A stretch of DNA of 64,000 nucleotides, taken from assembly GCF_011250635.1 (NCBI RefSeq), contig NZ_JAANNP010000001.1:271480-335479 (forward strand), given 5' to 3'. The position numbers and the translations under genes are program-made. Shown piece after piece: positions 8,390 to 17,347 of the stretch. The number at the start of each line of letters is the position of its first letter. Positions within the stretch are counted from its first letter, which is position 1. The notes under the pieces are model-generated. The model was not told the DNA's origin. It made no database searches and saw nothing but the letters and a program-made list of their open reading frames with translations. The stretch is from Motilibacter deserti (GTDB lineage: Bacteria; Actinomycetota; Actinomycetes; Motilibacterales; Motilibacteraceae).

Positions 8390-8806
8390 TCAGGAGCGTG
8401 GCCCGGCGCCGCCCGGGCCGCAGACGTCCCAGCCGGCGACGTCGCCGCCGAGGCGTTGGGCCAGACCCGCCATCCGGCTGCGCTCGCGCGACAGGACCAG
8501 CCCGGACGGCACCTCGACGCGGCTCGCCCGCACCCGCCACGTGCCGTCCACCGGCCGGCCCGCCAGGGCGTACCCCTCCTCGGCGACCACGGCGCCGGCC
8601 TCCTCCGCGGCCTCGCGGGTCGGCAGCACGAGGTGGTGCCGGACCAGCAGAGGCACGGTGACGTCGACCCCGCGCTCCGCCAGCTCCGCGAGCACGCTGG
8701 AGTCCGACCGCGCGGGGTCGTCGCTGCCGCCGAGCACGGGCAGCGAGCCGTCGTCCGCGTACGCCGGCGCCGGCTCGTCGCGCCGGCGCCGCCAGGGGAG
8801 CCTCAC
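8390..8806 (-). CDS. RraB-like (regulator of RNase E activity B) family protein
   Basis: A 138-residue protein with a basic N-terminus ([10 protein letters not shown]). Its core, about 35-130, resembles the RraB fold: H-H-L-V-L-P-T-R-E-A-A-E-E-A, then G-Y-A-L-A-G-R, a W-R-V-R-A strand and A-Q-R-L-G-G-D-V-A-G-W-D. In Escherichia coli RraB binds and modulates RNase E; in actinobacteria the role is untested. The GTG start overlaps the TGA of the upstream FAD/Fe-S oxidoreductase by 3 bases, so the two are translationally coupled. Confidence 0.65.
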   Translation of the reverse strand: MRLPWRRRRDEPAPAYADDGSLPVLGGSDDPARSDSSVLAELAERGVDVTVPLLVRHHLVLPTREAAEEAGAVVAEEGYALAGRPVDGTWRVRASRVEVPSGLVLSRERSRMAGLAQRLGGDVAGWDVCGPGGAGPRS

Positions 8807-11800
8807 CGGGCCAGCCTCCTCGCCACGGCCGCACCCGCAAGGACCAGGGCCCCGACCGCGACGGCGTCGGCGGCCAGCCCGTCCCGGCCGGCAGACGCAC
8901 CCGAAGGCGGCGGGCCCTCGGCACCCCGCACCGCGGCGGCGAGCAGCTCGGCGGCGTGCCGGGGGCGGGCCGTGACGTCGGACTGCTCGACCTGCGTCCG
9001 GCAGCTGAAGCCGTCGGCCAGCACCTGCTCCTCAGCGCCCAGCCTGCGCAGCCGGGGCAGCAGGGCGTGCTCGGCCACCGCCTGCGAGACCTCGTAGTGG
9101 CCGTTGGTGAACCCGAAGTCCCCGGCGAGCCCGCAGCAGCCGGCGTCGAGCACCTCGACCTCGGCCCCCGCCCGCCGCAGCAGCTCGGCGTCGGCGTCGT
9201 AGCCCATCACCGCGTACTGGTGGCAGTGCCGTTGCACGACGGCCCGACCGCCCACCGCGGCAGGCGGGCGCCACTCCGGCGCGCGCGCCGCGAACAGCTC
9301 CCCCAGCGTCACCGTGGCCTGCCGCAGCCGCTCCACGTCCGGGTCGTCGGGGAACAGCTCGGCGGAGTCGGCGCGGAACACCGCGGTGCAGCTCGGCTCC
9401 AGCCCCACGACGGGGCGACCGGCGTCCAGGTGCGGCCGCAGCGCGTCGACGGCCCGCCGCAGCACGCGGCGAGCCACGTCGAGCTGGCCGGTCGTCACCC
9501 AGGTCAGCCCGCAGCACAGCGGCCCCTCGGGCAGCACGACGCGGAACCCCGCGTCCTCCAGCACCTCGACCGCCGCCCGCCCCACCTGCGGCGCGAGCGC
9601 GTCGGTGAAGGTGTCCGGCCAGAGCAGCACCTCACCGCGCCGGCCGTCGCCGCGCGGGCCGTCGCCGCGCGGGCCGCGCCGGGCGTACCAGCTGGAGAAG
9701 CGCTCGTCCGCCACCTGCGGCAGCGTGCGCTGCTGCGCGATGCCGCCGGCCCACTTGACCCCTCGCGAGAGCAGCGGCGCGGAGGCGACGGCGTTCACCA
9801 CGCGCGGGGCGCGGGTCGCGGCGCGCAGCCAGACCGGGAGCCAGCCCATCGCGTAGTGCGCCCGAGGGCGCAGCCGCCCCGCGTAGTGGTGGGAGAGGAA
9901 CTCCGCCTTGTAGGCCGCCATGTCCACGTTCACCGGGCAGTCGGTCTTGCACCCCTTGCAGGCCAGGCAGAGGTCGAGCGCGCGCAGCACGTCGGGCGAG
10001 CGCCAGCCGTCCTCCCGCACCGTCCCGTCGTCGCGCATGAGCTCGAAGAGCAGCCGTGCCCGGCCCCGCGTCGAGTGCTCCTCCTCCCCCGTCGCGCGGT
10101 AGCTCGGGCACATCACGCCACCGACGTGGGAACGGCACTTGCCCACTCCTACGCAGCGCGCGGCTGCGCCGACGACGGAGCCGCCGTCGTGCGGGTAGCC
10201 GAACTGTTGCTTCCCTGGAGGAGGGGTCAGAGGTGCCAGGAGGCGGAGGTCGGCGTCGAGCGCGTACGGGGCGACGACCTTGCCCGGGTTCATCCGGTCC
10301 AGCGGGTCGAACGCCGCCTTGAGCTCGCCGAACGCGCGCACCAGCCGCGGGCCGAACATGCGGTCCAGCAGCTCCCCGCGGGCCTGGCCGTCCCCGTGCT
10401 CGCCCGACAGCGAGCCGCCGTACGCCGCAACGAGGTCGGCGGCCCGCTCGAGGAAGCGGCGGAAGGCGCGTACGCCCTCGTCGGAGCGCAGGTCGAAGGG
10501 GATGCGGGCGTGCACGCACCCATGGCCGAAGTGGCCGTAGACCGAGTGCTGCTCGTAGCCGGACTCGACGAGCAGCGCCTTGAGGTCGCGCAGGTAGTCG
10601 GCGAGCCGCTCCGGCGCGACGGCCGAGTCCTCCCAGCCCGGGTGCGTGTCCGGCCGGCCGGGGACGTGCGCGGTGGCCCCGAGCCCGGCCTCGCGGATCT
10701 GCCACAGCTGGCGCTGGTGCGCGCGGTCGCGCAGGACCACGGACGGAGTGGCGCGCCCGGCGGTCCGGACGAGGGCCTCGGCCTGCGCCGCGGCCTCCGC
10801 GGGCGTGTCGCCGGCGAACTGCGCCATGAGATAGGCCCCGCCGGGCGGCAGCAGCCCGAGCACCTCCGGCTCGAGGTGCTTGTCGCGCTGGAACTCCACG
10901 AGCTCCGCGTCGAAGCCCTCCAGAGCGATCGGACGGTGCTCGTTGATCGGCGGCACCGCTCGCGCCGCGGCGACCAGGTCGGGATAGGCGAGCACGGCCA
11001 GCGCGGTAGCGGCCGGCAGGGGGACGAGCGCCAGCTCGGCCCGGAGCACCGTGACGAGCGTCCCTTCCGTGCCCACGAGCAGGCGCGCCAGGTCGACCTC
11101 GCCCTCCGGCAGCAGCGCGTCCAGGCTGTAGCCGGACACCCGGCGCGGGATGTCGGGGAAGCGGTCGCGGACCTCGTCGGCGTGCCGGTCGCGCAGCTGC
11201 GCGAGCGCGCTGTGCAGCCGGCCCAGCTCGCCGGGCAGATCCGCGCGCAGGCCGCCGGGCCCGAGCGGCCCGGCCCAGAACCGCAGCCCGCCGTAGGTCA
11301 GCACCTCCAGCCGCCGCACGTTGTCCACCGTGCGCCCGTATCCCTGCGCGCTGGCGCCGCAGGAGTCGTTGCCGATCATCCCGCCGAGGGTGCAGTTGGC
11401 GTGGGTGGCCGGCTTGGGACCGAACTGCAGCCCGTACGCCGCGAGCTGCCGGTTGAGCTCGTCCAGCACGATGCCCGGCTCGACCGCGCACGTCCGCGCA
11501 ACGGGGTCGACCGAGAGCAGCCGGTTGCAGTGCTTGCTCCAGTCGATCACGACCGCGACGTTGCATGCCTGCCCCGCCAGGCTCGTCCCGCCGCCGCGCG
11601 AGAGCACGGGCGCGCCGAGCTCCCGGCACACGGCGACCGCTTCGACCGCGGCCTCGACGGACCGCGGCACGACGACCCCGATCGGCACCTGCCGGTAGTT
11701 CGAGGCGTCCGTGGAGTAGGCGCCGCGGCTCCCCGGATCGAACCGGACCTCTGCGTCGACGCGCCGTTCCAGCTCCTCCCGGAGCCCACGGACGTCCACG

Positions 11801-11817
11801 TACGGCGCACCTGGCAC
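8803..11817 (-). CDS. FAD-binding and [4Fe-4S] oxidoreductase (D-lactate/glycolate dehydrogenase-like fusion)
   Basis: A 1004-residue fusion. Residues ~35-200 are an FAD_binding_4 domain ([20 protein letters not shown]). Residues ~250-540 are the FAD-linked oxidase C-terminal domain ([14 protein letters not shown]). Next come two Cys-rich ferredoxin-like motifs (CVGVGKC..CP and [12 protein letters not shown]) and two CCG-type domains ([15 protein letters not shown]). A hydrophobic helix ends the protein. This is the architecture of large Dld/GlcD-GlpC fusions oxidising 2-hydroxyacids to the quinone pool. GTG at 11817 has an AGGA SD; the open frame further upstream overlaps ctaE and is not conserved. 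The substrate is not determined by sequence. Confidence 0.88.
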   Translation of the reverse strand: MPGAPYVDVRGLREELERRVDAEVRFDPGSRGAYSTDASNYRQVPIGVVVPRSVEAAVEAVAVCRELGAPVLSRGGGTSLAGQACNVAVVIDWSKHCNRLLSVDPVARTCAVEPGIVLDELNRQLAAYGLQFGPKPATHANCTLGGMIGNDSCGASAQGYGRTVDNVRRLEVLTYGGLRFWAGPLGPGGLRADLPGELGRLHSALAQLRDRHADEVRDRFPDIPRRVSGYSLDALLPEGEVDLARLLVGTEGTLVTVLRAELALVPLPAATALAVLAYPDLVAAARAVPPINEHRPIALEGFDAELVEFQRDKHLEPEVLGLLPPGGAYLMAQFAGDTPAEAAAQAEALVRTAGRATPSVVLRDRAHQRQLWQIREAGLGATAHVPGRPDTHPGWEDSAVAPERLADYLRDLKALLVESGYEQHSVYGHFGHGCVHARIPFDLRSDEGVRAFRRFLERAADLVAAYGGSLSGEHGDGQARGELLDRMFGPRLVRAFGELKAAFDPLDRMNPGKVVAPYALDADLRLLAPLTPPPGKQQFGYPHDGGSVVGAAARCVGVGKCRSHVGGVMCPSYRATGEEEHSTRGRARLLFELMRDDGTVREDGWRSPDVLRALDLCLACKGCKTDCPVNVDMAAYKAEFLSHHYAGRLRPRAHYAMGWLPVWLRAATRAPRVVNAVASAPLLSRGVKWAGGIAQQRTLPQVADERFSSWYARRGPRGDGPRGDGRRGEVLLWPDTFTDALAPQVGRAAVEVLEDAGFRVVLPEGPLCCGLTWVTTGQLDVARRVLRRAVDALRPHLDAGRPVVGLEPSCTAVFRADSAELFPDDPDVERLRQATVTLGELFAARAPEWRPPAAVGGRAVVQRHCHQYAVMGYDADAELLRRAGAEVEVLDAGCCGLAGDFGFTNGHYEVSQAVAEHALLPRLRRLGAEEQVLADGFSCRTQVEQSDVTARPRHAAELLAAAVRGAEGPPPSGASAGRDGLAADAVAVGALVLAGAAVARRLAR

Positions 11818-11827
11818 GCGCGCATCC

Positions 11828-11843
11828 TGCCGAACGTTCGGCA
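11828..11843. promoter_or_regulatory. Perfect 16-bp palindrome before the FAD/Fe-S oxidoreductase
   Basis: TGCCGAACGTTCGGCA is self-complementary over 16 bp and ends 11 bp upstream of the GTG start. It is probably an operator. It lacks the N4 spacer of the actinobacterial LexA box, so it is not an SOS site. The cognate regulator is not encoded next to it. Confidence 0.5.
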
Positions 11844-11959
11844 ATCGGCGGGCGCCGGGACGGTGCGCCACGCGGGCAGCACCCTCCGCGACGGCCGGTG
11901 TGCGGCGCGCCACGCTCCCCCGCCGCGCCGCTCCGCCGACGGAGTGGCACGATGTCCGC

Positions 11960-12568
11960 GTGGCTACGGCAGCAGCGGTGGAGACAACGGTCGCCCATGC
12001 TCCGGCGAACCGGCCGAACATGGTCTCGGTAGGGACCATCGTCTGGCTCTCGTCGGAGCTCATGTTCTTCTCGGCGCTCTTCGCCATCTACTTCACACTC
12101 CGCTCAGTCACTGGGCAGGAGTTCTGGGACAGCCGCAACGAGCTGCTGAACGTCCCGTTCTCGACGACGAACACCACCGTCCTGGTCCTGTCCTCGGTGA
12201 CGTGCCAGATGGGCGTGTTCGCGGCCGAGCGCGGCGACGTCAAGCGGCTGCGGCAGTGGTTCGTGCTCACGTTCCTCATGGGCGCGTTCTTCATCGGCGG
12301 GCAGGCGTACGAGTACGCCGAGCTGTTCCGCGAGGGGCTCACCCTCGCCTCGGACTCGTACGGCTCGATCTTCTACCTGTCCACCGGGTTCCACGGCCTG
12401 CACGTCACCGGCGGCCTGTTCGCCTTCCTGCTCGTCCTCGGGCGCACCTACGTCGCGAGGCGCTTCACCCACGAGCAGGCGACCAGCGCGATCGTCGTGT
12501 CGTACTACTGGCACTTCGTGGACGTCGTCTGGATCGGCCTGTTCGCGACGATCTACCTGCTCAAGTGA
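11960..12568 (+). CDS. ctaE: Cytochrome c oxidase subunit III (aa3-type)
   Basis: A 202-residue integral membrane subunit of the aa3 terminal oxidase. It has the five-helix pattern of actinobacterial CtaE, with conserved [15 protein letters not shown] and F-H-G-L-H-V-T-G, ending [10 protein letters not shown]. The GTG at 11960 gives the usual N-terminus ([11 protein letters not shown]); the frame is open upstream but there it overlaps the divergent oxidoreductase leader. It heads ctaE-qcrC-qcrA-qcrB, the order seen in mycobacteria and Streptomyces. In this group, oxidase and bc1 form an obligate supercomplex. Confidence 0.96.
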   Translation: MATAAAVETTVAHAPANRPNMVSVGTIVWLSSELMFFSALFAIYFTLRSVTGQEFWDSRNELLNVPFSTTNTTVLVLSSVTCQMGVFAAERGDVKRLRQWFVLTFLMGAFFIGGQAYEYAELFREGLTLASDSYGSIFYLSTGFHGLHVTGGLFAFLLVLGRTYVARRFTHEQATSAIVVSYYWHFVDVVWIGLFATIYLLK

Positions 12569-12576
12569 GAGGCGAC

Positions 12577-13467
12577 GTGAGCGACTCCAACATGCGCCCA
12601 GAGGACTCCTCCGACCTCGCCCCGGCCACGGCTGCCGCAGGCGCCGTCGAGCCGGACGCCGTCGAGCGCGCTCCGGCGGCCGCGGTCCCGGCGCGTACCC
12701 GCAAGCCGCTGCGCCGCCGCCCGCTGGGCGCCTCGCTCCTGCTGCTCGTCGCGCTCGGCCTGGTCGGCGCCGTCTACTCGCTGTTCGCCCCGGCGAACGC
12801 GGACGTCGACGCCCCGGGCAGCGCCCAGGCCGGCCGGGAGCTCTTCCTCGCGAACTGCTCCTCGTGCCACGGGACGCAGGGCCAGGGCTCCTCGGCCGGG
12901 CCGACGCTCGTCGGCGTCGGCGCGGCCTCCGTCGAGTTCCAGGTCGGCACCGGCCGCATGCCACTGGCCCAGCCCGGGGCACAGGCGCCCCGCGACTACG
13001 TCCGCTTCAGCGACGAGGAGATCGCCGACATGGCGGCCTACGTCGCCACGCTCGGCCCGGGCCCGTCCATCCCCTCGGACGAGGACCTCGACCTGTCCGA
13101 GGCGGACGTCACCCGCGGCGGCGACATCTTCCGCACCAACTGCACGATGTGCCACAACTACGCGGGCTCCGGCGGCGCGCTGACCGAGGGCAAGTACGCC
13201 CCGTCGGTCAACCAGACCTCCCCGCGGCACATCTACGAGGCCATGCTGACCGGCCCGCAGAACATGCCTGTCTTCGCCGACAGCCAGCTGACGCCCGAGA
13301 TGAAGCGCGACGTGATCGCCTACATCAAGACCAGCTCCGAGCACCCCAGCCCCGGCATCACCGGCCTGGGTGCCCTCGGGCCGTCGGCCGAAGGCCTCTT
13401 CGGCTGGGTCGTCGCGCTGGGCCTGCTGCTCGCCTGCGCGGTCTGGCTCACGCAGAAGGCGAAGTAG
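12577..13467 (+). CDS. qcrC: Cytochrome bc1 complex diheme cytochrome c subunit
   Basis: A 296-residue membrane-anchored diheme cytochrome cc. An N-terminal anchor spans about 50-72. Two CxxCH heme sites are at C94-H98 (CSSCH) and C189-H193 (CTMCH). A C-terminal anchor lies near 270-290. It replaces the soluble cytochrome c and passes electrons from the Rieske centre to CtaC CuA within the supercomplex. The GTG start is preceded by GAGAGG and lies 8 bp after ctaE. The open frame extends thousands of bases upstream as an antisense shadow; the conserved N-terminus and SD fix the start. Confidence 0.96.
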   Translation: MSDSNMRPEDSSDLAPATAAAGAVEPDAVERAPAAAVPARTRKPLRRRPLGASLLLLVALGLVGAVYSLFAPANADVDAPGSAQAGRELFLANCSSCHGTQGQGSSAGPTLVGVGAASVEFQVGTGRMPLAQPGAQAPRDYVRFSDEEIADMAAYVATLGPGPSIPSDEDLDLSEADVTRGGDIFRTNCTMCHNYAGSGGALTEGKYAPSVNQTSPRHIYEAMLTGPQNMPVFADSQLTPEMKRDVIAYIKTSSEHPSPGITGLGALGPSAEGLFGWVVALGLLLACAVWLTQKAK

Positions 13468-13542
13468 CCCCCTGATGCCCCACACCGCACCCACCGCTCG
13501 GGATCTGGCGCGCAAGCCCCGGACGCAGGAGACGCAACACGC

Positions 13543-14730
13543 ATGAGCACCAACGACGAGGCCCCAGGCCCTTCCGAGCATGTGATGGGCGGGTCGATCC
13601 CGGGACGGCACGCCGCCCCGCAGACCAACACCGCGCCGGGCGAAGGCACCAGCCCCCACGCGCCCGGCGAGGGCGGGTCCCTCCCCGTCGCTCCCGGTCC
13701 GCACGGCTCGGCCGAGCGGTTCTCCGACCCGGGCCTGCCGGCTCACGTCCACCGCTCGACGGACACGGACCCGAAGGCCGCCAAGCGCGCCGAGCGTCAG
13801 ATCACGCTGATGTTCCTGCTGTCGCTGGTCGGCGTGCTGCTCTTCATCTTCGGCTACTTCGCGTTCGGCCTGCCCAGCGGCGACAACTACCGCTGGTCCA
13901 CGATCGTGCTCGGCCTGGGGATGTTCCTCGCGCTGTTCCCGATCGGCGCGGGCATGATCCAGTGGGCCAAGGCCCTCATGCCCGACGAGGAGATGGTCGA
14001 GAAGCGCAAGCCGATCCGGTCCACGGACGAGGACCGCGAGGAGACCGCGCGGATCTTCCAGACCGCTGGCGAGGAGACCGGCTTCGGCCGTCGCAAGATG
14101 CTCTGGGGCAGCATGGTCGCCGCGATGGGCGGCTCGAGCCTGCTCGCGATCCTTCCGCTCAAGGACCTCTGGCTGCGCAACCGCAGCACGGACCCGTGGG
14201 TGCAGCTGAGCCACACCGCGTGGCACGAGGGCGCGCGCCTGGTGCGCGACCCAACGGGTGAGCCGCTGCGCCCGGAGGAGATCCCGATCGGTGGCGTCGT
14301 GCACGTGCTGCCCGAGGCGCCGCAGCGCTCGGAGTCCAGCGAGGACGTCGAGGAGGTCGCGGACACCGAGCACGAGGGCCTCTCGCTGAACGACAAGGCG
14401 AAGGCCGCCGTCATCGTCATGCGCCTGGCCCCCGAGGACGTCGAGTACGACGAGTCCCGGGTCGGCAAGGACTACCAGGGCATCTACGCCTACTCCAAGA
14501 TCTGCACGCACGTCGGCTGCCCCGTGGGGCTCTACGAGCAGCAGACGCACCACCTGCTCTGCCCGTGCCACCAGTCCACGTTCGACGCCTCGCGCCACTG
14601 CGCCGTGATCTTCGGCCCGGCGGCGCGGCCGCTGCCTCAACTCGCGATCACCGTGGATGCAGACGGATACTTGGTGGCACAGGGCGACTTCGAGGAGCCC
14701 GTGGGTCCGAGCTTCTGGGAACGGGGCTGA
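13543..14730 (+). CDS. qcrA: Cytochrome bc1 complex Rieske iron-sulfur subunit
   Basis: A 395-residue actinobacterial QcrA. A Pro/Gly-rich cytoplasmic N-terminus of about 85 residues is followed by hydrophobic helices near 88-109, 119-140 and 186-205. The Rieske fold has C321-T-H-V-G-C326 and C340-P-C-H343-Q-S as the 2Fe-2S ligand boxes. It receives an electron from quinol and hands it to QcrC. The ATG has GGAG upstream. The gene follows qcrC by 75 bp and precedes qcrB by 3 bp. Confidence 0.96.
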   Translation: MSTNDEAPGPSEHVMGGSIPGRHAAPQTNTAPGEGTSPHAPGEGGSLPVAPGPHGSAERFSDPGLPAHVHRSTDTDPKAAKRAERQITLMFLLSLVGVLLFIFGYFAFGLPSGDNYRWSTIVLGLGMFLALFPIGAGMIQWAKALMPDEEMVEKRKPIRSTDEDREETARIFQTAGEETGFGRRKMLWGSMVAAMGGSSLLAILPLKDLWLRNRSTDPWVQLSHTAWHEGARLVRDPTGEPLRPEEIPIGGVVHVLPEAPQRSESSEDVEEVADTEHEGLSLNDKAKAAVIVMRLAPEDVEYDESRVGKDYQGIYAYSKICTHVGCPVGLYEQQTHHLLCPCHQSTFDASRHCAVIFGPAARPLPQLAITVDADGYLVAQGDFEEPVGPSFWERG

Positions 14731-14733
14731 CAC

Positions 14734-16338
14734 ATGTCGATGTTGGGAGACGCTGCCGGCGGCGCCGGCCGCTATCTGGACGACCGGCTCGGCCTGGCCA
14801 AGGTCGTCCGCAAGAACATCCGCAAGGTGTTCCCGGACCACTGGTCGTTCATGCTGGGCGAGATCACGCTCTACAGCTTCATCATCCTGCTGCTGAGCGG
14901 CACCTTCCTCACCCTCTTCTTCGACCCGTCGATGACCGAGACGGTCTACAACGGCGCCTACGGCCCGCTGCGCGGCGAGGAGATGTCCCGCGCCTACGCC
15001 TCGGCCCTGGAGATCTCGTTCGAGGTCCGCGGCGGCCTGATCATGCGGCACATCCACCACTGGGCCGCCCTGATCTTCATCGCCGGCATGGTCGTGCACG
15101 CCTTCCGCACGTTCTTCACGGGCGCGTTCCGCAAGCCGCGTGAGATCAACTGGCTGCTCGGTGTCGCCCTGCTCGTCCTCGGCCTGCTCGAGGGCTTCAT
15201 GGGCTACTCGCTGCCAGACGACCTGCTCTCCGGCACGGGCCTGCGCATCGCCGAGGGCGTCATCCTGTCGATCCCGCTCGTGGGGTCGTACATCCTGATG
15301 TTCTTCTTCGGCGGCGAGTTCCCGGGCGTGGACCTCATCCCGCGCATGTACATGGTCCACATCCTGCTGGTGCCCGGCCTGATCCTGGCGCTCATCGCGG
15401 CCCACGTCGGCCTGGTGACCTACCACAAGCACACGCAGTACCCGGGCGCCGGCCGCACGGAGAAGAACGTCGTCGGCTACCCGCTGCTGCCGGTCTACGC
15501 GGCCAAGGCAGGCGGCTTCTTCTTCGTCGTCTTCGGCGTGATCTGCGGCATCGCGGCGCTCGTGCCGATCAACCCGATCTGGCAGTACGGCCCCTACGAC
15601 CCCAGCGAGGTCACCGCGGGCTCGCAGCCCGACTGGTACATCGGCTTCCTCGAGGGCTCGCTGCGCCTGATGCCCAACTGGGAGATCGAGTTCTGGGGCA
15701 ACACGCTCTCGCTGAACGTGCTGATCCCCTCGCTCGTCGTCCCCGGGATCATGTTCACGATCTTCGCGCTCTACCCGTTCATCGAAGCCTGGGTGACCGG
15801 CGACAAGCGCGAGCACCACATCCTCGACCGGCCGCGCAACCAGCCGGTCCGCACCGGCCTCGGCGTCATGTTCATCACCAGCTACACGATCCTCTGGATC
15901 GCGGGCGGCAACGACATCATCGCCATCACGTTCGGCCTGTCGATCAACGCGATCACGTGGTTCATGCGCATCGCGTTCTTCGTCCTGCCTCCGCTGGCCT
16001 TCTGGGTGACCAAGCGCGCTTGCCTCGGGCTGCAGCACCGCGACAAGGACAAGGTGCTCCACGGCCGCGAGACCGGCATCCTCATGCAGCTCCCCCACGG
16101 CGAGTTCATCGAGGTGCACGAGCCGATCACGCCGGAGGAGCGCTGGCGGCTCACCTCGCAGGAGATCCAGCGGCCGGCCGCCCTCCCGGCCAGCGCAGAC
16201 GGGAACGGTGTCGCCCCCCGCGGCGCCCTCGCCGGCAAGCTGCGCAGCAAGGTCTCCCGCTGGTACTTCGAGGACCGCGTCGAGCCGGCCACACCGGCCG
16301 ACGTCCACGAGCTGGAATCCAGCGGCGGGCATCACTGA
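14734..16338 (+). CDS. qcrB: Cytochrome bc1 complex cytochrome b subunit
   Basis: A 534-residue multi-helix cytochrome b that forms the quinol-oxidising and quinone-reducing sites. Visible family features are paired heme-ligand histidines (H-I-H-H-W and a later A-A-H-V-G-L-V-T-Y-H-K-H), G-Y-S-L-P-D-D-L-L-S-G-T-G, and N-P-I-W-Q-Y-G-P-Y in the Qo region. The C-terminal ~110 residues are a soluble extension (H-G-E-F-I-E-V-H-E-P) typical of actinobacteria. The start ATG follows the qcrA stop by 3 bp. The operon ends here with a strong hairpin. Confidence 0.96.
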   Translation: MSMLGDAAGGAGRYLDDRLGLAKVVRKNIRKVFPDHWSFMLGEITLYSFIILLLSGTFLTLFFDPSMTETVYNGAYGPLRGEEMSRAYASALEISFEVRGGLIMRHIHHWAALIFIAGMVVHAFRTFFTGAFRKPREINWLLGVALLVLGLLEGFMGYSLPDDLLSGTGLRIAEGVILSIPLVGSYILMFFFGGEFPGVDLIPRMYMVHILLVPGLILALIAAHVGLVTYHKHTQYPGAGRTEKNVVGYPLLPVYAAKAGGFFFVVFGVICGIAALVPINPIWQYGPYDPSEVTAGSQPDWYIGFLEGSLRLMPNWEIEFWGNTLSLNVLIPSLVVPGIMFTIFALYPFIEAWVTGDKREHHILDRPRNQPVRTGLGVMFITSYTILWIAGGNDIIAITFGLSINAITWFMRIAFFVLPPLAFWVTKRACLGLQHRDKDKVLHGRETGILMQLPHGEFIEVHEPITPEERWRLTSQEIQRPAALPASADGNGVAPRGALAGKLRSKVSRWYFEDRVEPATPADVHELESSGGHH

Positions 16339-16355
16339 GGCACCCCCGCACCACA

Positions 16356-16404
16356 CCGAAGGGCGGGTACGCGGCGCGAGCCGTGTGCCCGCCCTTCGGC
16401 TTTC
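16356..16404 (+). terminator. Terminator of the ctaE-qcrCAB operon
   Basis: A perfect 12-bp stem, CCGAAGGGCGGG with CCCGCCCTTCGG, closes on a 20-nt loop and is followed by CTTTCGG. It begins 18 bp after the qcrB stop. Confidence 0.8.
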
Positions 16405-17301
16405 GGGGCGCTGGCGCAGCTGGGACCGAGGGATTGGCGTCGAGCGTCCGCACGCGCCCGCGGTCACGTCCCCGACCGCACCCGCGCACCCTCCGGCCCG
16501 CGCTCACTCGGGTGCCCGCTGCTGACCGGGACTCCAGGAGACCTTGCGTGCGCCAGAGCACGCCACGACGAGCTTCACGCTCCACAACCTCGACGTCAGG
16601 CGCGGCCACTCGGTGTCACCCGCCCGGCCGTCGGCCCCGGTCGCGCCACCGTGCGCACCACCAGGCGGGTCATGACCGGCGCAACGGTGCACGACCTCGA
16701 ACTCGTCAGCTACACCGGCCCGTGCACCCCACGGACGTCCGCGCGTACCGACCGCTCTCCCCACCGCGCATCGACGGCACTCGAGCCGAAGACCGTGGCC
16801 ATAGCCCCGGGACCCGCGCGCCGCCTGGTGTGCCGCTGAGCACGCCATTGCGAGCGTCACGCTCCACGGCGTCGACGCCCGCCCGGTCGACAGCCGATCA
16901 GAGCCCGGGGCCGCCGTCAGCCGCGATGCCACGCCCGAGCTGCAGGCCACGTTCGCGCCGTGCAGCTCGACCTCCGGCTTGTGATCGGCGTCGAACGGCA
17001 GCAGCATCGGCCGTTTCGATGGCTACGGGCCTCACGGCCGACAGCTGCCGCAGGCGCCGGCCTGTCGGTGCGGCGCCCGGAATCGCATGGCGGCGGGCGC
17101 TCAGCCCCTCGCCCAGGCCGACGCACGGGATCACCCGCCGCACCTGCCGCCTACCCCGGCCCTGACCCAGCACGATCAACGGACCTCCGGACGCGCCGCG
17201 TCCAGCGCGCCCCCTGGCTCCCCAACGGTTCCAGCACCGGCCCGGGCTCCAAGCACCGGCACCATCGCGGGCACGCCCCCGCGCAGAGGTCACCGACGCA
17301 C
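16405..17301. other. Gene-free stretch between qcrB and the L,D-transpeptidase
   Basis: About 0.9 kb with no convincing gene on either strand. Open frames exist (for example minus strand 16504-17007) but have no SD, no recognisable domain and biased random-looking composition. The plus strand shows scattered, degenerate copies of a short motif reading like T-L-H-x-L-D-V in different frames, suggesting decayed repeats or a pseudogene remnant. Confidence 0.5.
16556..16876 (+). repeat. Pair of imperfect ~39-bp direct repeats
   Basis: Copy one (16556-16594) and copy two (16838-16876) both begin GAGCACGCCA and share CACGCTCCAC and CGACG blocks at the same spacing, with roughly 80% identity by eye. 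Fainter related segments occur near 16680 and 16950. They read as T-S-F-T-L-H-N-L-D-V and A-S-V-T-L-H-G-V-D-A, as if derived from one repeated protein motif. Confidence 0.45.
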
Positions 17302-17332
17302 GAAGGGCCTGGCCGCATCGGCCAGGCCCTTC
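17302..17332 (-). terminator. Terminator of the L,D-transpeptidase gene
   Basis: A perfect 13-bp stem, GAAGGGCCTGGCC with GGCCAGGCCCTTC, has a 5-nt loop and lies 15 bp beyond the stop on the minus strand. It may also block readthrough from the opposite direction. Confidence 0.8.
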
Positions 17333-17347
17333 AGCAGGAGGAGCGGG

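Noticed and set aside
11828-11843. LexA/SOS box
   Set aside because: The actinobacterial SOS box needs four bases between GAAC and GTTC; here they are contiguous.
8956-12576. Very long plus-strand open frame preceding qcrC
   Set aside because: It is antisense to the FAD/Fe-S oxidoreductase and overlaps ctaE in another frame; low stop density is an effect of high GC. Only the qcrC part has domains and an SD.
16504-17007. Minus-strand open frame of 167 codons
   Set aside because: No SD, no recognisable domain, and its internal similarity comes from the DNA repeats described in the region.
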